In this document: piece after piece, positions 24,116-33,587 of the stretch
How the letters are laid out: every line of letters starts with the position of its first letter
How positions within the stretch are numbered: position 1 is the first letter of the stretch
DNA from: Candidatus Stackebrandtia faecavium
GTDB taxonomy: Bacteria; Actinomycetota; Actinomycetes; Mycobacteriales; Micromonosporaceae
Reading direction: 5' to 3'
Assembly: GCA_019112895.1 (NCBI GenBank)
Contig: DXIM01000179.1
Coordinates: forward strand, 1 to 55,121
Length of the DNA stretch: 55,121 nt
The notes under the pieces: model-generated
What the model was told of the DNA's origin: nothing
Databases searched by the model: none
Seen by the model: only the letters and a program-made list of their open reading frames with translations
Program-made: the position numbers and the translations under genes

Positions 24116-25956
24116 GCGACACGATCACGCGCGATTGGCGCGGCAAAGCGGAGACGCACGACGCGGAACGCACGGTTGCCGAGGCTAATGATCGCCAAGC
24201 CGTCAAGAAGCTGCGTGGACGTAGCTGGCGGCTGTTGGGTTCGCTGATTCGGCCGTACCGCGGGCAGGTCGCATGGATCTGTGTCCTGCTGGTGTTGATG
24301 AACGTCGCCAACCTCGCCGGCCCTTATCTGGTGATGTTGGGCATCGATTACGGCATTCCGCCTTACGCGGATTCTGGGGACTACTCGGTGCTTTTGGCGG
24401 TTGGTGTCGCGTTCTGCGTCACCACGGTCGTGCAATACCTGTCTACCCGCAACGAAGTCTATCTGTCCGGTAAGGTCAGTCAGCTCATCCTCTACAATCT
24501 ACGGCGCCGCGTGTATGCGCATTTCAACCGCCTCTCGGTGAGCTTCCATGACCGCTTCACCTCCGGCCGCGTCGTTTCGCGCTTGACATCCGACATGGAT
24601 GCCATCAGGGCCCTGTCGGACAACGGCGTGCACGACCTGGTCTTGTCCACACTCAACGTTTTCACGATCGCCGCGGTCATGCTGTGGATGGACGTCGAGC
24701 TGGCGCTCGTTGCGCTTTTGTCCTTCCCAGTGATGCTGGTGTTGGGGAACTGGTTCCGCCGCTACTCGTCCGTGGTTTACCGACGTACACGCGAGACGAT
24801 CGCGCTACTGATCGTCTATTTTGTCGAAACGATGGGCGGGGTCCGCACCATCCAGGCATACCGTCGGCAACCGCGCAACCAACGCATTTTCGACCATCTT
24901 AACGATGACAACCGCGACGCGAACGTCGATGGTTTCCGCGGTGCCGCGGTCTTCGCCGCCGGAACCAAAGGCATCGGCAATGCCGCAGTGGCTGTCGTGA
25001 TGCTGTACGGCGGTTACCTCGTCATCGAAGATTCGATCCAGATCGGTGTCTTGGCCGCGTTCCTGCTGTACCTGCGGCGTTTCTTCGAGCCGCTGCAGGA
25101 ACTGACGATGTTCTACAACACCCTGCAGTCGGCAACCGCGGCGTTGGAGAAGTTGTCCGGGGTACTCGATGAGGAACCCGATGTTCCCGAGCCGAAGGAT
25201 CCGGTTCGGATCGACGACGTCCGCGGCGAGCTCGAGTTCAAGGGTGTCGAGTTCTCTTATCGTGACGACAAAGTCGTCCTGCCGAATTTGGATCTGAGGA
25301 TCCCGGCAGGACAGACGATCGCCCTGGTGGGAGCAACCGGCGCCGGCAAGACCACGACGGCGAAACTCGTGTCACGCTTCTACGACCCGAGCTCCGGAAA
25401 GATCACACTGGACGACGTCGATCTTCGCGACATCAGTAATCAGGACCTCAGCGACGCCATCGTCATGGTGACGCAGGAGAACTATCTGTTCAACGGCACG
25501 ATCGCCGACAACATCGCCTTCGGCCGCCCGAGCGCTACCCAGGAGGAGGTCGAGGCCGCCGCGAAGGCGATCGGTGCGCACGAGTTCATCATGGCGCTGC
25601 CCGACGGGTACGAAACCGACGTGCGCAAACGCGGTGGTCGACTGTCCGCCGGCCAGCGACAGCTGGTCGCGTTCGCGCGTGCCTTCCTGGCCGACCCGAG
25701 GGTGCTCATCCTCGACGAGGCGACATCGTCTTTGGACATACCGAGCGAAAGGCTCGTGCAGCAGGCTTTGCGCACGATCCTGGCCGACCGCACCGCTATC
25801 ATCATCGCCCACCGTCTATCTACAGTCGAGATTTCGGATCGGGTTTTGGTGATGAAGGATGGACAGATCATCGAAGACGGTTCCCCCCAGGAACTCATGC
25901 ACAGCGGTGGCCGATACGCCAGCCTGCACAATCAGTGGGAGGAAAGCCTGGCATGA
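24112..25956 (+). CDS. ABC exporter half-transporter, catalytic partner subunit
   Basis: A 614-residue membrane-ATPase fusion with an N-terminal cytoplasmic extension of about 45 residues. Walker A is GATGAGKTT (about 406). Walker B, VLILDEATSSLD, has the catalytic Glu and the H-loop IIAHRLST is canonical. The signature reads RLSAGQRQL instead of LSGGQ, which would pair with the degenerate nucleotide site of the upstream subunit. ATG 24112 overlaps the previous stop, so the two are translationally coupled and should form a 1:1 heterodimer. Substrate unknown. Confidence 0.88.
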   Translation: MSDTITRDWRGKAETHDAERTVAEANDRQAVKKLRGRSWRLLGSLIRPYRGQVAWICVLLVLMNVANLAGPYLVMLGIDYGIPPYADSGDYSVLLAVGVAFCVTTVVQYLSTRNEVYLSGKVSQLILYNLRRRVYAHFNRLSVSFHDRFTSGRVVSRLTSDMDAIRALSDNGVHDLVLSTLNVFTIAAVMLWMDVELALVALLSFPVMLVLGNWFRRYSSVVYRRTRETIALLIVYFVETMGGVRTIQAYRRQPRNQRIFDHLNDDNRDANVDGFRGAAVFAAGTKGIGNAAVAVVMLYGGYLVIEDSIQIGVLAAFLLYLRRFFEPLQELTMFYNTLQSATAALEKLSGVLDEEPDVPEPKDPVRIDDVRGELEFKGVEFSYRDDKVVLPNLDLRIPAGQTIALVGATGAGKTTTAKLVSRFYDPSSGKITLDDVDLRDISNQDLSDAIVMVTQENYLFNGTIADNIAFGRPSATQEEVEAAAKAIGAHEFIMALPDGYETDVRKRGGRLSAGQRQLVAFARAFLADPRVLILDEATSSLDIPSERLVQQALRTILADRTAIIIAHRLSTVEISDRVLVMKDGQIIEDGSPQELMHSGGRYASLHNQWEESLA

Positions 25957-26014
25957 TGTGGCGTGACGCGACGCGGTCTGGGCGTCACGGCCGGCAACGG
26001 TTAGCCTCGAAGGC

Positions 26015-27196
26015 ATGAGCTACGTCCTTATTGCGCTGGTGTGCATCGCGACGGGTTGCGTCGTCGGCTGGTTGGGGGCAACCGTGCGGATGGGTAACCA
26101 GAACGCGTCCCTAACCGCCCATCTCGAAGCGGCGCGCGGAAACGAGGCTCGGCTCGAACAGTCACTGCGCGCGGCCAACGCCGACGCGGCCGCCCAATCG
26201 AAGGCAGCGATCAACGACCTACTTTCTCCCTTGCGTGAATCGCTCGACAAACACCAGGAGTACGTCGCGGACATCGAGCGGAACCGGCTGGGCGCCTACA
26301 GTGAACTCAAGACTCAGGTGGCGCAGGTCGCCCAGACCGGCGAGGCCCTACGGGGTCATACGAGCCAGCTGGTTTCGGCATTGCGGGCGCCGCAGGTGCG
26401 TGGGCGCTGGGGCGAGCATCAGCTGCGCCGCATCGTGGAGGCCGCGGGAATGTTGGAACACTGCGACTTCACTCAACAGCACACCGCCAAAGTCGAAGGC
26501 CACACGTTGCGCCCTGACCTGGTGGTGCGCTTGGCGGGCGGAAAACATGTCGTCGTGGACTCGAAAGCGCCCTTCTCGGCCTATTTGGAATCAATGGAGA
26601 CCCGCGACGACTCCCAACGGGCCGAACACCTGGATCGTCACGCGAAACACCTGCGCGGGCACATCAAACAGCTCAGTTCGAAGGAATACTGGCGCGCATT
26701 CGACACGGCCCCCGAATTCGTGGTGCTGTTCGTCCCTGCCGACGCGTTCTTGGACGCGGCACTGCAACGCGACCCCACCTTGATGGAGGACGCGTTCTCA
26801 CACGACATCGTCCTCGCCACCCCCGCGACCCTGATCGCGATGCTGCGCACCATCGCCTACGCATGGCGGCAGGAAGCGCTCGCTGAAGGCGCAGCGCAAA
26901 TACATTCGCTTGGTAAGGAAATGTATTCGCGGCTGGCCACGATGGGCGGACACGTGGCGAAGCTCGGCAACAGCCTGTCTCAGGCCGTCACCGCTTACAA
27001 CGCCACGGTCGGCTCCCTGGAGTCGCGCGTCCTGGTGTCAGCGCGCAAATTCGCCGAACTCGGTGTCTCGGCGGAAGAACTTCCGCAGGTCGACCAGGTC
27101 GAGGTGACGGCCCGGACCGTGCAGCATGAAGCGTTGCGCGCCAACGCCGACGAGACGCTCGTGTCGCTCAACGACCGGCGCAGCACGAATCGTTAA
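26015..27196 (+). CDS. rmuC: DNA recombination protein RmuC family
   Basis: A 393-residue protein. An N-terminal membrane anchor (about 2-23) and a coiled coil (about 30-105) precede the RmuC nuclease-like domain. Diagnostic segments are [46 protein letters not shown] and [16 protein letters not shown]; the VVDSK part resembles the PD-(D/E)xK core. RmuC proteins limit inversions at inverted repeats in E. coli and have been linked to restriction of foreign DNA. It is convergent with ispH, overlapping by 4 bp. Confidence 0.88.
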   Translation: MSYVLIALVCIATGCVVGWLGATVRMGNQNASLTAHLEAARGNEARLEQSLRAANADAAAQSKAAINDLLSPLRESLDKHQEYVADIERNRLGAYSELKTQVAQVAQTGEALRGHTSQLVSALRAPQVRGRWGEHQLRRIVEAAGMLEHCDFTQQHTAKVEGHTLRPDLVVRLAGGKHVVVDSKAPFSAYLESMETRDDSQRAEHLDRHAKHLRGHIKQLSSKEYWRAFDTAPEFVVLFVPADAFLDAALQRDPTLMEDAFSHDIVLATPATLIAMLRTIAYAWRQEALAEGAAQIHSLGKEMYSRLATMGGHVAKLGNSLSQAVTAYNATVGSLESRVLVSARKFAELGVSAEELPQVDQVEVTARTVQHEALRANADETLVSLNDRRSTNR

Positions 27197-28179
27197 CTCG
27201 ACGACGCTGCCGCCTGCTTCTTCATGTCTTTGACGAGCTCGCGCGGCAGCGAAAACGTCAATTTCTCCTTGACGGTTTCGATCTCGGAGACATCGTCGAA
27301 TCCGCGCTCGGACAGGTACGCCAGGACGTCCTGAACCAAGTCGTCCGGAACCGACGCCCCCGATGTCACGCCCACGGTCTGCGCGTCATCCAGCCACGAG
27401 TCATCGATCTCCTCGGCGTAATCCACGAGGTAGCCACTCTTCGCCCCAGCTTGCAGCGCCACTTCAACGAGGCGAACCGAGTTCGACGAGTTGGTCGAAC
27501 CGACCACGATCATGACGTCGCATTCGTGCGCGATTTCCTTGATGACCTGCTGCCGGTTCTGCGTCGCGTAACAAATGTCGTCGCTGGGCGGCGCCTGCAG
27601 CAGCGGGAATTTCTGGCGCAGACTGTCGACGGTCTGCATCGTTTCGTCGACGGACAGGGTCGTTTGCGACAGCCAGACGACCTTTTCCGGGTCACGGACT
27701 TCGACCTGGTCCACGCTGTCGGGTCCCTCGACAAGCTTGATGTTTTCGGGGGCCTCACCGGTGGTACCGATGACTTCCTCGTGGCCTTCGTGCCCGATCA
27801 ACACGATGTCGTAGTCGGAGGCGGCGAAACGTCGCGCCTCGGCATGCACCTTCGTCACCAGCGGACACGTCGCGTCGATAGCCTTCAGGTCGCGGTCGCG
27901 TGCCTGCTCGTGGACTTCCGGTGCGACGCCGTGCGCGGAGAAGATCACGATCGAGCCGGGCGGCACCTCGTCGTTTTCCTCGACGAAGATCGCCCCCTTC
28001 GCTTCCAGCGTCGTCACCACGTGCTTGTTGTGCACGATCTGCTTGCGCACATAGATCGGCGGACCGTACAGGTCGATAGCTTTTTCGACGGTCTCCACCG
28101 CGCGATCGACACCCGCGCAGTAGCCACGGGGTTTGGCCAAGAGCACACGTTTGCCACGGTTAGTCGTCATGTTTCCCAT
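27193..28179 (-). CDS. ispH: 4-hydroxy-3-methylbut-2-enyl diphosphate reductase
   Basis: Last enzyme of the MEP isoprenoid pathway, converting HMBPP to IPP and DMAPP with a 4Fe-4S cluster. All three cluster cysteines are visible, in [23 protein letters not shown] and ICYATQNRQ. The substrate-binding blocks [20 protein letters not shown] and GSTNSSNS are also present. The start is uncertain: ATG 28179 or 28170 gives a compact N-terminus before [12 protein letters not shown], whereas GTG 28227 is longer. It is divergent from xseA, as in the lytB2/xseA neighbourhood of mycobacteria. Confidence 0.93.
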   Translation of the reverse strand: MGNMTTNRGKRVLLAKPRGYCAGVDRAVETVEKAIDLYGPPIYVRKQIVHNKHVVTTLEAKGAIFVEENDEVPPGSIVIFSAHGVAPEVHEQARDRDLKAIDATCPLVTKVHAEARRFAASDYDIVLIGHEGHEEVIGTTGEAPENIKLVEGPDSVDQVEVRDPEKVVWLSQTTLSVDETMQTVDSLRQKFPLLQAPPSDDICYATQNRQQVIKEIAHECDVMIVVGSTNSSNSVRLVEVALQAGAKSGYLVDYAEEIDDSWLDDAQTVGVTSGASVPDDLVQDVLAYLSERGFDDVSEIETVKEKLTFSLPRELVKDMKKQAAASSS

Positions 28180-28248
28180 CGTACGGATCACCTCGGCGGC
28201 TGTGGGACTCGACGTGAGGGTGCTCACCCGTCACATGCGCGCCGTAGC

Positions 28249-29499
28249 ATGATGGGGATGACTCCGCCTGAAGCTTCCGCATCGCGCGCCTCGAACTCGC
28301 AGCAGGACCCGTGGCCGGTACGCGTCGTGAGCCAAAAAATCGGCGAATACATTGCCAGGCTCGGCCATGTGTGGATCGAGGGCCAGATCACCCAGCTGTC
28401 GGCCCGGCCAGGGGCAGGGATTGCCTTCTTGACGCTGCGGGACCCGTCCGCAGATGTCAGCGTCACCGTGACCGCGGCGCGCAACGTGATGTCGGCCTGC
28501 GAGCCACCGCTGAAGGAAGGCGCCCAGGTGGTGGTTCTGGCTAAACCCGACTGGTACCCGGGCCGCGGCACCTTGTCGATGCGTGCCAGCCAGATCACTC
28601 AGGTCGGCTTGGGCGAATTGCTGGCGCGTATCGAGCGGCTGAAGAAACTCCTCGCCGCGGAAGGCCTTTTCGCGAAGGAACGCAAACGGCCGCTGCCGTT
28701 CCTGCCGAAGCGGATCGGCCTGATCACGGGCCGCGCTTCCGCCGCCGAACGAGACGTGCTGGAGAACGCGCGTGCGCGGCTGTCCGCAGCCGACTTCGAC
28801 GTGCGCGAAGTTCCTGTGCAGGGCACGACAGCGGTACCGCGGATCCTGGAGGCGCTCGAGCAGCTCGACAACGATCCGGACGTCGAGGTGATCATCCTGG
28901 CTCGTGGCGGCGGCAGCGTCGAAGACTTGCTGCCTTTCTCCGACGAGACCCTGTGCCGCGCTGTTTCGGCCGCCCGCACACCGATCGTGTCAGCCATCGG
29001 CCACGAACCGGACACACCGATCGTCGACTTCGTCGCCGACCTTCGCTGTTCGACCCCGACCGATGCCGGTAAGTCCGTCGTCCCGGATTTCGCCGAAGAG
29101 CATCGCGGGATCCTCACCGCACGGCACCGCATCCGGCAGGCGTTGCGAGGCATGGTCGACGGGCAACTTCAAGCGCTGGCGGCGATCCGTTCACGGCCCT
29201 GCTTGGCGAACCCGGCCCAGCTCACGGACGTTAAGTCCCAGGAGATCACGCTCGCGGTCGACAGGATGCGCCGCGCGGTCGCGTCCCGCATCGACCTCGC
29301 CGAGCGCGACATCTCGCATCGGCGGGCACAGCTGCGCGCCCTGTCGCCGCAGAAAACACTCGACCGCGGTTACGCGATCGTCCAACGCGACAGCGGCGAG
29401 GTACTGTCCGCCGCAGCCGATGCGCACAACGACGAACAACTACGGGTGAGGCTCGCCGACGGCAGCCTGACAGTGACAGCGAAGGGGACACAGTCGTGA
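28249..29499 (+). CDS. xseA: Exodeoxyribonuclease VII large subunit
   Basis: A 416-residue protein. The N-terminal OB-fold (about 20-115) shows VWIEGQITQLSARPG. The catalytic exonuclease VII domain has RIGLITGRASAAERDVLENAR, VIILARGGGSVEDLLPF and SAIGHEPDTPIVDFVAD. A helical coiled region and a C-terminal RGYAIVQRDSGEVL segment follow. With XseB it degrades single-stranded DNA from both ends. Three closely spaced ATGs (28249, 28252, 28258) are possible starts. The stop overlaps the xseB GTG start (GTGA). Confidence 0.93.
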   Translation: MMGMTPPEASASRASNSQQDPWPVRVVSQKIGEYIARLGHVWIEGQITQLSARPGAGIAFLTLRDPSADVSVTVTAARNVMSACEPPLKEGAQVVVLAKPDWYPGRGTLSMRASQITQVGLGELLARIERLKKLLAAEGLFAKERKRPLPFLPKRIGLITGRASAAERDVLENARARLSAADFDVREVPVQGTTAVPRILEALEQLDNDPDVEVIILARGGGSVEDLLPFSDETLCRAVSAARTPIVSAIGHEPDTPIVDFVADLRCSTPTDAGKSVVPDFAEEHRGILTARHRIRQALRGMVDGQLQALAAIRSRPCLANPAQLTDVKSQEITLAVDRMRRAVASRIDLAERDISHRRAQLRALSPQKTLDRGYAIVQRDSGEVLSAAADAHNDEQLRVRLADGSLTVTAKGTQS

Positions 29500-29711
29500 C
29501 CGTCGACGAAACAATGAATTACGAGACCGCGCGCGCCGAACTGGTATCGGTGGTGGAACGCCTCGAAGCCGGTGGCGCCACCCTCGAAGAAACGCTGGAA
29601 CTATGGGAGCGCGGCGAGAAACTCGCCGACCTGTGCCAGGCGAAACTGGACGGCGCCAAGCAGCGGCTCGAGAAAGCGCAGAAATCCGACGACGGCGCCG
29701 ACGAGGCGTAA
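29496..29711 (+). CDS. xseB: Exodeoxyribonuclease VII small subunit
   Basis: A 71-residue, fully helical protein with the family pattern YETARAELVSVVERLEAGG and TLEETLELWERGEKLA. It packs along the coiled region of XseA to form the active nuclease. The start overlaps the xseA stop by 4 bp, so the two are coupled. Length and order are standard. Confidence 0.93.
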   Translation: MTVDETMNYETARAELVSVVERLEAGGATLEETLELWERGEKLADLCQAKLDGAKQRLEKAQKSDDGADEA

Positions 29712-29749
29712 CGGGCGCCGGGCGCCGTAGCCGAGGTCTGCCCCTGCGG

Positions 29750-30286
29750 TTAAGCCAAACTTCCGGCGAACTCGATCAGTTCCGCAGCTTCGGCTTCACC
29801 ATGCACAAGGATCGTGAGGCCGTCTTCGCTGTAGACCAGCGCGTTGCCGCCAGGTGTTCCGTAGTGACGCCATTCACCGCTGTCGAGGCTGAGCTTTTCG
29901 AAGAACTTCGCGTCGTCGTTCAGTTCCGAGCTCATGAGTTCTTGCGACGTGGCTTCCGTTTCGACCAGCTGGATCCCCGCTTCTTCGGGCGTCTGGAACC
30001 CGACCCGCAGAGTCATGGCGTCCGATTCCTCGCTCGCGTTGCTACTGACCGGCTTCCAGTCTTCGCTCAGACCCTGGGGTTCGCGCACGTCCAGTCCGGC
30101 GTGCGAGGCCGTGTTGTACGCGGGTTTCGGGTCGATGACCGTCGGCTGGTTCCCGCCGGCGAACACCGCCCAGAACAGGAATACGGCGCCGATCGGTAGA
30201 AGCAGAACCGCCAACGACAAGATCATGTCCCTCGGACGCCGGAAGGTCGGCGTCGCACTACGAGAGGATGTTTTTGCTGCGGCCAT
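29750..30286 (-). CDS. DUF4245 membrane-anchored protein
   Basis: A 178-residue protein. A basic N-terminus and one membrane helix (about 21-43, MILSLAVLLLPIGAVFLFWAV) precede an extracytoplasmic domain with VFAGGNQPTVIDPKPAY and SGEWRHYGTPGGNALVY. This is the DUF4245 family, restricted to actinobacteria and usually found beside glpX and xseAB, as here (compare Rv1100). Function unknown. It is divergent from glpX. Confidence 0.85.
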   Translation of the reverse strand: MAAAKTSSRSATPTFRRPRDMILSLAVLLLPIGAVFLFWAVFAGGNQPTVIDPKPAYNTASHAGLDVREPQGLSEDWKPVSSNASEESDAMTLRVGFQTPEEAGIQLVETEATSQELMSSELNDDAKFFEKLSLDSGEWRHYGTPGGNALVYSEDGLTILVHGEAEAAELIEFAGSLA

Positions 30287-30398
30287 TCACCAATAGTGGC
30301 CGATGCATCAAATTCGAGGCACACCGGGCCGTCATGGCCTGTGACGACGCTCGTCTGCAAGGATTTACTCGTACACAGGCATATAGAAGGGGGTACCC

Positions 30399-31409
30399 AT
30401 GTCGGGGCATGACTCCGAGAACCTCGACCGCAACCTCGGACTCGATCTGGTCCGGGTCACCGAGGCTGCGGCAATGGCTGCGGGTCGTTGGGTTGGCCGA
30501 GGAGACAAGGAAGGCGGAGACGGGGCCGCCGTCGACGCGATGCGCAAACTGATCAATTCGATCCCGATGCGTGGCACGGTCGTCATCGGCGAGGGCGAGA
30601 AGGACGCGGCGCCGATGCTGTACAACGGCGAAGTCGTCGGCGACGGCAGCGGTCCCGGCGTCGATGTGGCGGTCGACCCGATCGACGGCACGACTTTGAT
30701 GGCCAAGGGGATGCCGAACGCAGTCGCGGTACTTGCGGTCACCGAGAAAGACGCAATGTTCGATCCGTCGGCCGTGTTCTACATGGAGAAGTTGGCGGTC
30801 GGGCCCGAAGCCGCCGACGTCATCGACATCACCGCGGGTACGCACGAGAATCTGCGCCGGATCGCGAAAGCGAAAGGCGGCGAGATCTCCGACGTCACCG
30901 TATGCATTCTCGATCGTCCGCGACACGCACAGCTCGTCAAGGAGGTACGGGAAGCCGGCGCTCGAATCCGGTTCATTACGGACGGAGATGTCGCCGGCGC
31001 CATTTCCGCAGCCCGCGACATCGGCGACGTCGATGTGCTCATGGGCATCGGTGGCACCCCGGAAGGCATCATCACGGCGGTGGCACTGCATTGCCTCGGC
31101 GGCGCGATCCAGGCGCGGCTGTGGCCCCACAACGAGGAAGAACGCGCCAAAGCGATTGATGCGGGTCACGACCTGGATCGGGTCTTGACCACCTCCGACC
31201 TCGTGGCGGGAGACAACATGTTCTTCTGCGCCACCGGTATCACGTCCGGCGACCTGCTGCGAGGTGTCCGGTATCAGCGCGGCGGGGCGTACACGCAGTC
31301 GATCGTGATGCGGTCGAAGTCGGGGACGACCCGCATCATCGATTCGTTCCACAAGCTACAGAAACTGCGCAGCTACTCGTCGATCGATTTCGACGGCGTC
31401 TTGTCCTAG
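30399..31409 (+). CDS. glpX: Class II fructose-1,6-bisphosphatase
   Basis: A 336-residue enzyme of gluconeogenesis, converting fructose 1,6-bisphosphate to fructose 6-phosphate. Metal-binding motifs [11 protein letters not shown] and [12 protein letters not shown] are intact. So are [13 protein letters not shown] and the C-terminal [19 protein letters not shown] 30399 is preceded by AGGGGG. It ends at a strong hairpin. With pckG at 34430 the window encodes two key gluconeogenic steps, though on opposite strands and not in one operon. Confidence 0.95.
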   Translation: MSGHDSENLDRNLGLDLVRVTEAAAMAAGRWVGRGDKEGGDGAAVDAMRKLINSIPMRGTVVIGEGEKDAAPMLYNGEVVGDGSGPGVDVAVDPIDGTTLMAKGMPNAVAVLAVTEKDAMFDPSAVFYMEKLAVGPEAADVIDITAGTHENLRRIAKAKGGEISDVTVCILDRPRHAQLVKEVREAGARIRFITDGDVAGAISAARDIGDVDVLMGIGGTPEGIITAVALHCLGGAIQARLWPHNEEERAKAIDAGHDLDRVLTTSDLVAGDNMFFCATGITSGDLLRGVRYQRGGAYTQSIVMRSKSGTTRIIDSFHKLQKLRSYSSIDFDGVLS

Positions 31410-31417
31410 ACAACGCA

Positions 31418-31453
31418 CGATGCCCAGGTCCGCCGAAGCGGTCCTGGGCATCG
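31418..31453. terminator. Bidirectional terminator after glpX
   Basis: An inverted repeat with 16-nt arms (31418-31433 and 31438-31453, one mismatch) and a CGAA loop, placed 9 bp after the glpX stop and 17 bp after the stop of the convergent transglycosylase-like gene. It probably ends both transcripts. Confidence 0.75.
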
Positions 31454-31469
31454 CGTCATCACAGCTTAT

Positions 31470-32153
31470 TTAGTAGTAACCGTTGTTCTGGGAGTATTCC
31501 CAGGCACCGCAGGGGTCGCCGTAGCGATCCTTGATGTAGCCCAGGCCCCAGATGACCTGGGTGCTGGGGTTGGTCTCCCAGTCGCTGGCGACGTCGCCCA
31601 TCTTCGATCCGGGCAGCGCCTGCGGAATGCCGTATGCGCCGGAGGACGGGTTGGAGGCCTTGTGGTTCCAGCCGCTTTCCTTCGTCCACAGTTTGTCGAG
31701 GCAGGGCATCTGGTCGAGGCCGAAGCCGTCGTCGAGTAGGCGTGCGCAGCCCACGGCCCGGTTACCCGAGTACTCGTCGCAGTCGGACGGGATGGGGCCG
31801 ACGTCCGGCGTATCCTCGTCCTCCTTCTCCTTTTCCTCTTCCGCTTCTTCTTCGGCCTTGATCTCTTCGTAGGTGTCGTCCAGGGCTTTGGCCTGGTCCC
31901 CCGCCACCTGAGCGATGCTTTCGGCTTTTTCTTCCGCGTCTTCGTCGGCGGCCAGCTTCACGTATTCGCGGTGCCAGTCGCGCGCTGCGGTCTGCTGCTG
32001 ATCGGTTTCGCGGATGTCCTCTTGAGCCAGCTGCCGTGGGTCCGCGGATGGTGAATCATCAGAAACGCCGATGTGGATACCGGTCGCAACACCTGCTGCG
32101 AGCAGCAAAATCGCAAATGCTCGACAAGCCAACTTAGTCAGAAAAGGAACCAC
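31470..32153 (-). CDS. Secreted transglycosylase-like (Rpf/APF-type) protein, paralogue 1
   Basis: A protein of about 227 residues. After GTG 32153 (AAGGATAG upstream) comes a hydrophobic export segment (about 7-25). A long Glu/Asp/Lys-rich coiled region (about 40-125) follows, then a C-terminal lysozyme-like domain with WTKESGWNHKASNPSSGAYG, where the Glu is the likely catalytic acid. It ends WGLGYIKDRYGDPCGAWEYSQ. This domain occurs in actinobacterial peptidoglycan lytic enzymes and promotes wall remodelling or resuscitation. The gene at 32513 is a paralogue with a near-identical C-terminus but an unrelated linker. Confidence 0.82.
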   Translation of the reverse strand: MVPFLTKLACRAFAILLLAAGVATGIHIGVSDDSPSADPRQLAQEDIRETDQQQTAARDWHREYVKLAADEDAEEKAESIAQVAGDQAKALDDTYEEIKAEEEAEEEKEKEDEDTPDVGPIPSDCDEYSGNRAVGCARLLDDGFGLDQMPCLDKLWTKESGWNHKASNPSSGAYGIPQALPGSKMGDVASDWETNPSTQVIWGLGYIKDRYGDPCGAWEYSQNNGYY

Positions 32154-32512
32154 GCAGGCTATCCTTCCGAAGGCGATAAGGGCATGGCACGGCAAAGGCC
32201 GAGATAACACTGCCGCATCCATGCGAATTTGGCAATCTCGACAACATACTCGCCGGAGCCGCGGGCCACACTACCGGACCCGCTTATGCAGGTCACAGAC
32301 ACGCCGGCATCCGTTTTGCACTGATTGGCGCGATTGACCGGATTGCTTACCCCGGCCCAAAATCAGCCATTCGGACAGTCCGTCGACCACCATATGTCGC
32401 ATAGGAGTGACGGTTACATAACACAGCGGAATTCTCGCCGTGCATCCACAGAGATCATCGAATCTCCACTCCGCAACTCATTGCGATCGCATAGTCACGA
32501 CTAGATGTGCCA
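32154..32512. other. Intergenic region between the two transglycosylase paralogues
   Basis: About 360 bp with the promoter of the downstream paralogue. Only a short dyad CGGAC-A-GTCCG (32372-32382) and a GC-rich stretch stand out. I looked for the c-di-AMP (ydaO) riboswitch, which controls rpf genes in some actinobacteria, and could not match its conserved blocks. Confidence 0.4.
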
Positions 32513-33226
32513 CTAGTAGTAATTATTCGCCTGCCAGAAACCCCAGGCACCGCACGGATCGCCGTAGCGGTCCGATATGTACCCCAGGCCCCATTCGATC
32601 TGCGTGGCGGCATTGCTTGACCAGTCTTCGCCCGCCGACGCCATTTTTCCGCCCGGAAGCGCCTGCGGAATGCCGTATGCGCCGGAGGACGGGTTGCTGG
32701 CCGAAGGGTTCCAGCCGCTTTCGTGTTCCCACAGGGTGACCAGGCACTCCATCTGGTCGGTCCCGAAGCCATGGTCGCCGAGCATCCCGCAGGCGGTCGC
32801 CTGATGCCCCGAGTACGAGCCGCAGTCGGCAGGCACCTCGGATTCCTTGGGAGCCTTGCTTTCCGACTCCGATTCCTTCGTCGTGGGCGCGTCATTCGGC
32901 TTCGGAGCCTTCTGGGTCGGCGCGGGCGAACTACTCGGATCGTCGAGGGTCGTGGAATCATCGCGCGGCTGCTGGAGTTCGCGCGCAGCACGTTCCTGGA
33001 TGCGCTGTTGGGAGACCGACGCAGGGTCTATGTCCTGGTCGTCGGGCGAGATACTCAGCCCGACCGCGGCGCTTGCACATAGGACGACGGCGACGACACC
33101 CAGGAGGCCGTACGCGAGCCGCGGCCGCCCATACCGGGCCGGACTCTTGCCGCTGCGTTGACGATGGCGCTTGACGTCATCGTCAATCGAACGCCCTTCC
33201 CCAGGGCTGTCGACACGATTACTCAC
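32513..33226 (-). CDS. Secreted transglycosylase-like (Rpf/APF-type) protein, paralogue 2
   Basis: A protein of about 237 residues from GTG 33226. It has a cytoplasmic basic stretch (KRHRQRSGKSPARYGRPR), one membrane segment (YGLLGVVAVVLCASAAVGLSI) and a Ser/Pro/Glu-rich linker. The C-terminal lysozyme-like domain carries LWEHESGWNPSASNPSSG (Glu as likely catalytic acid) and ends WGLGYISDRYGDPCGAWGFWQ. About four-fifths of the last 100 residues match paralogue 1. The basic N-terminus suggests membrane anchoring. A longer frame from 33358 exists but lacks a good start. Confidence 0.82.
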   Translation of the reverse strand: MSNRVDSPGEGRSIDDDVKRHRQRSGKSPARYGRPRLAYGLLGVVAVVLCASAAVGLSISPDDQDIDPASVSQQRIQERAARELQQPRDDSTTLDDPSSSPAPTQKAPKPNDAPTTKESESESKAPKESEVPADCGSYSGHQATACGMLGDHGFGTDQMECLVTLWEHESGWNPSASNPSSGAYGIPQALPGGKMASAGEDWSSNAATQIEWGLGYISDRYGDPCGAWGFWQANNYY

Positions 33227-33587
33227 AGTAGATTCGCTTCCTTGTTGACCGTGCAGAGTTCGTCGCCGGGATTCCACACGGAACCGCGGCGACGAGGAGA
33301 AAGCCTGCAGGGCCGCAGGCTGCACCAACAAGGGATGGAAACGAAGTGACGAGTGCACTCCACCGACTCGGCCGATCTCGTGTGACTGCTGTGGTTCATG
33401 TGGTGGTCAGCGACACTGCAACCACACTGTTAACCAGCCGAAACACTCGAATTCAGATAGTCACAATAGGTAGTTGCAACCATCGAGAGTCAACAGATCG
33501 GAGTCAAACCGCTACGGATCCTTCGGGATCAGAGACCCGGCGTCACCAAGGAAGCACTCACGCGTCCACAAAGATTAGATAAGTGGA
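33227..33587. other. Intergenic region upstream of paralogue 2
   Basis: About 360 bp of relatively AT-rich DNA. On the minus strand TTGACT followed about 19 bp later by TATTGT is a possible promoter for paralogue 2. A 5-bp stem with a TTCG loop (33517-33530) lies downstream of the prenyl synthase stop and may be a weak terminator. No gene was seen. Confidence 0.4.

Noticed and set aside
32154..33587. Possible c-di-AMP (ydaO) riboswitch upstream of the transglycosylase paralogues
   Set aside because: These genes are often controlled by this riboswitch in actinobacteria, but I could not find its conserved sequence blocks in either upstream region.
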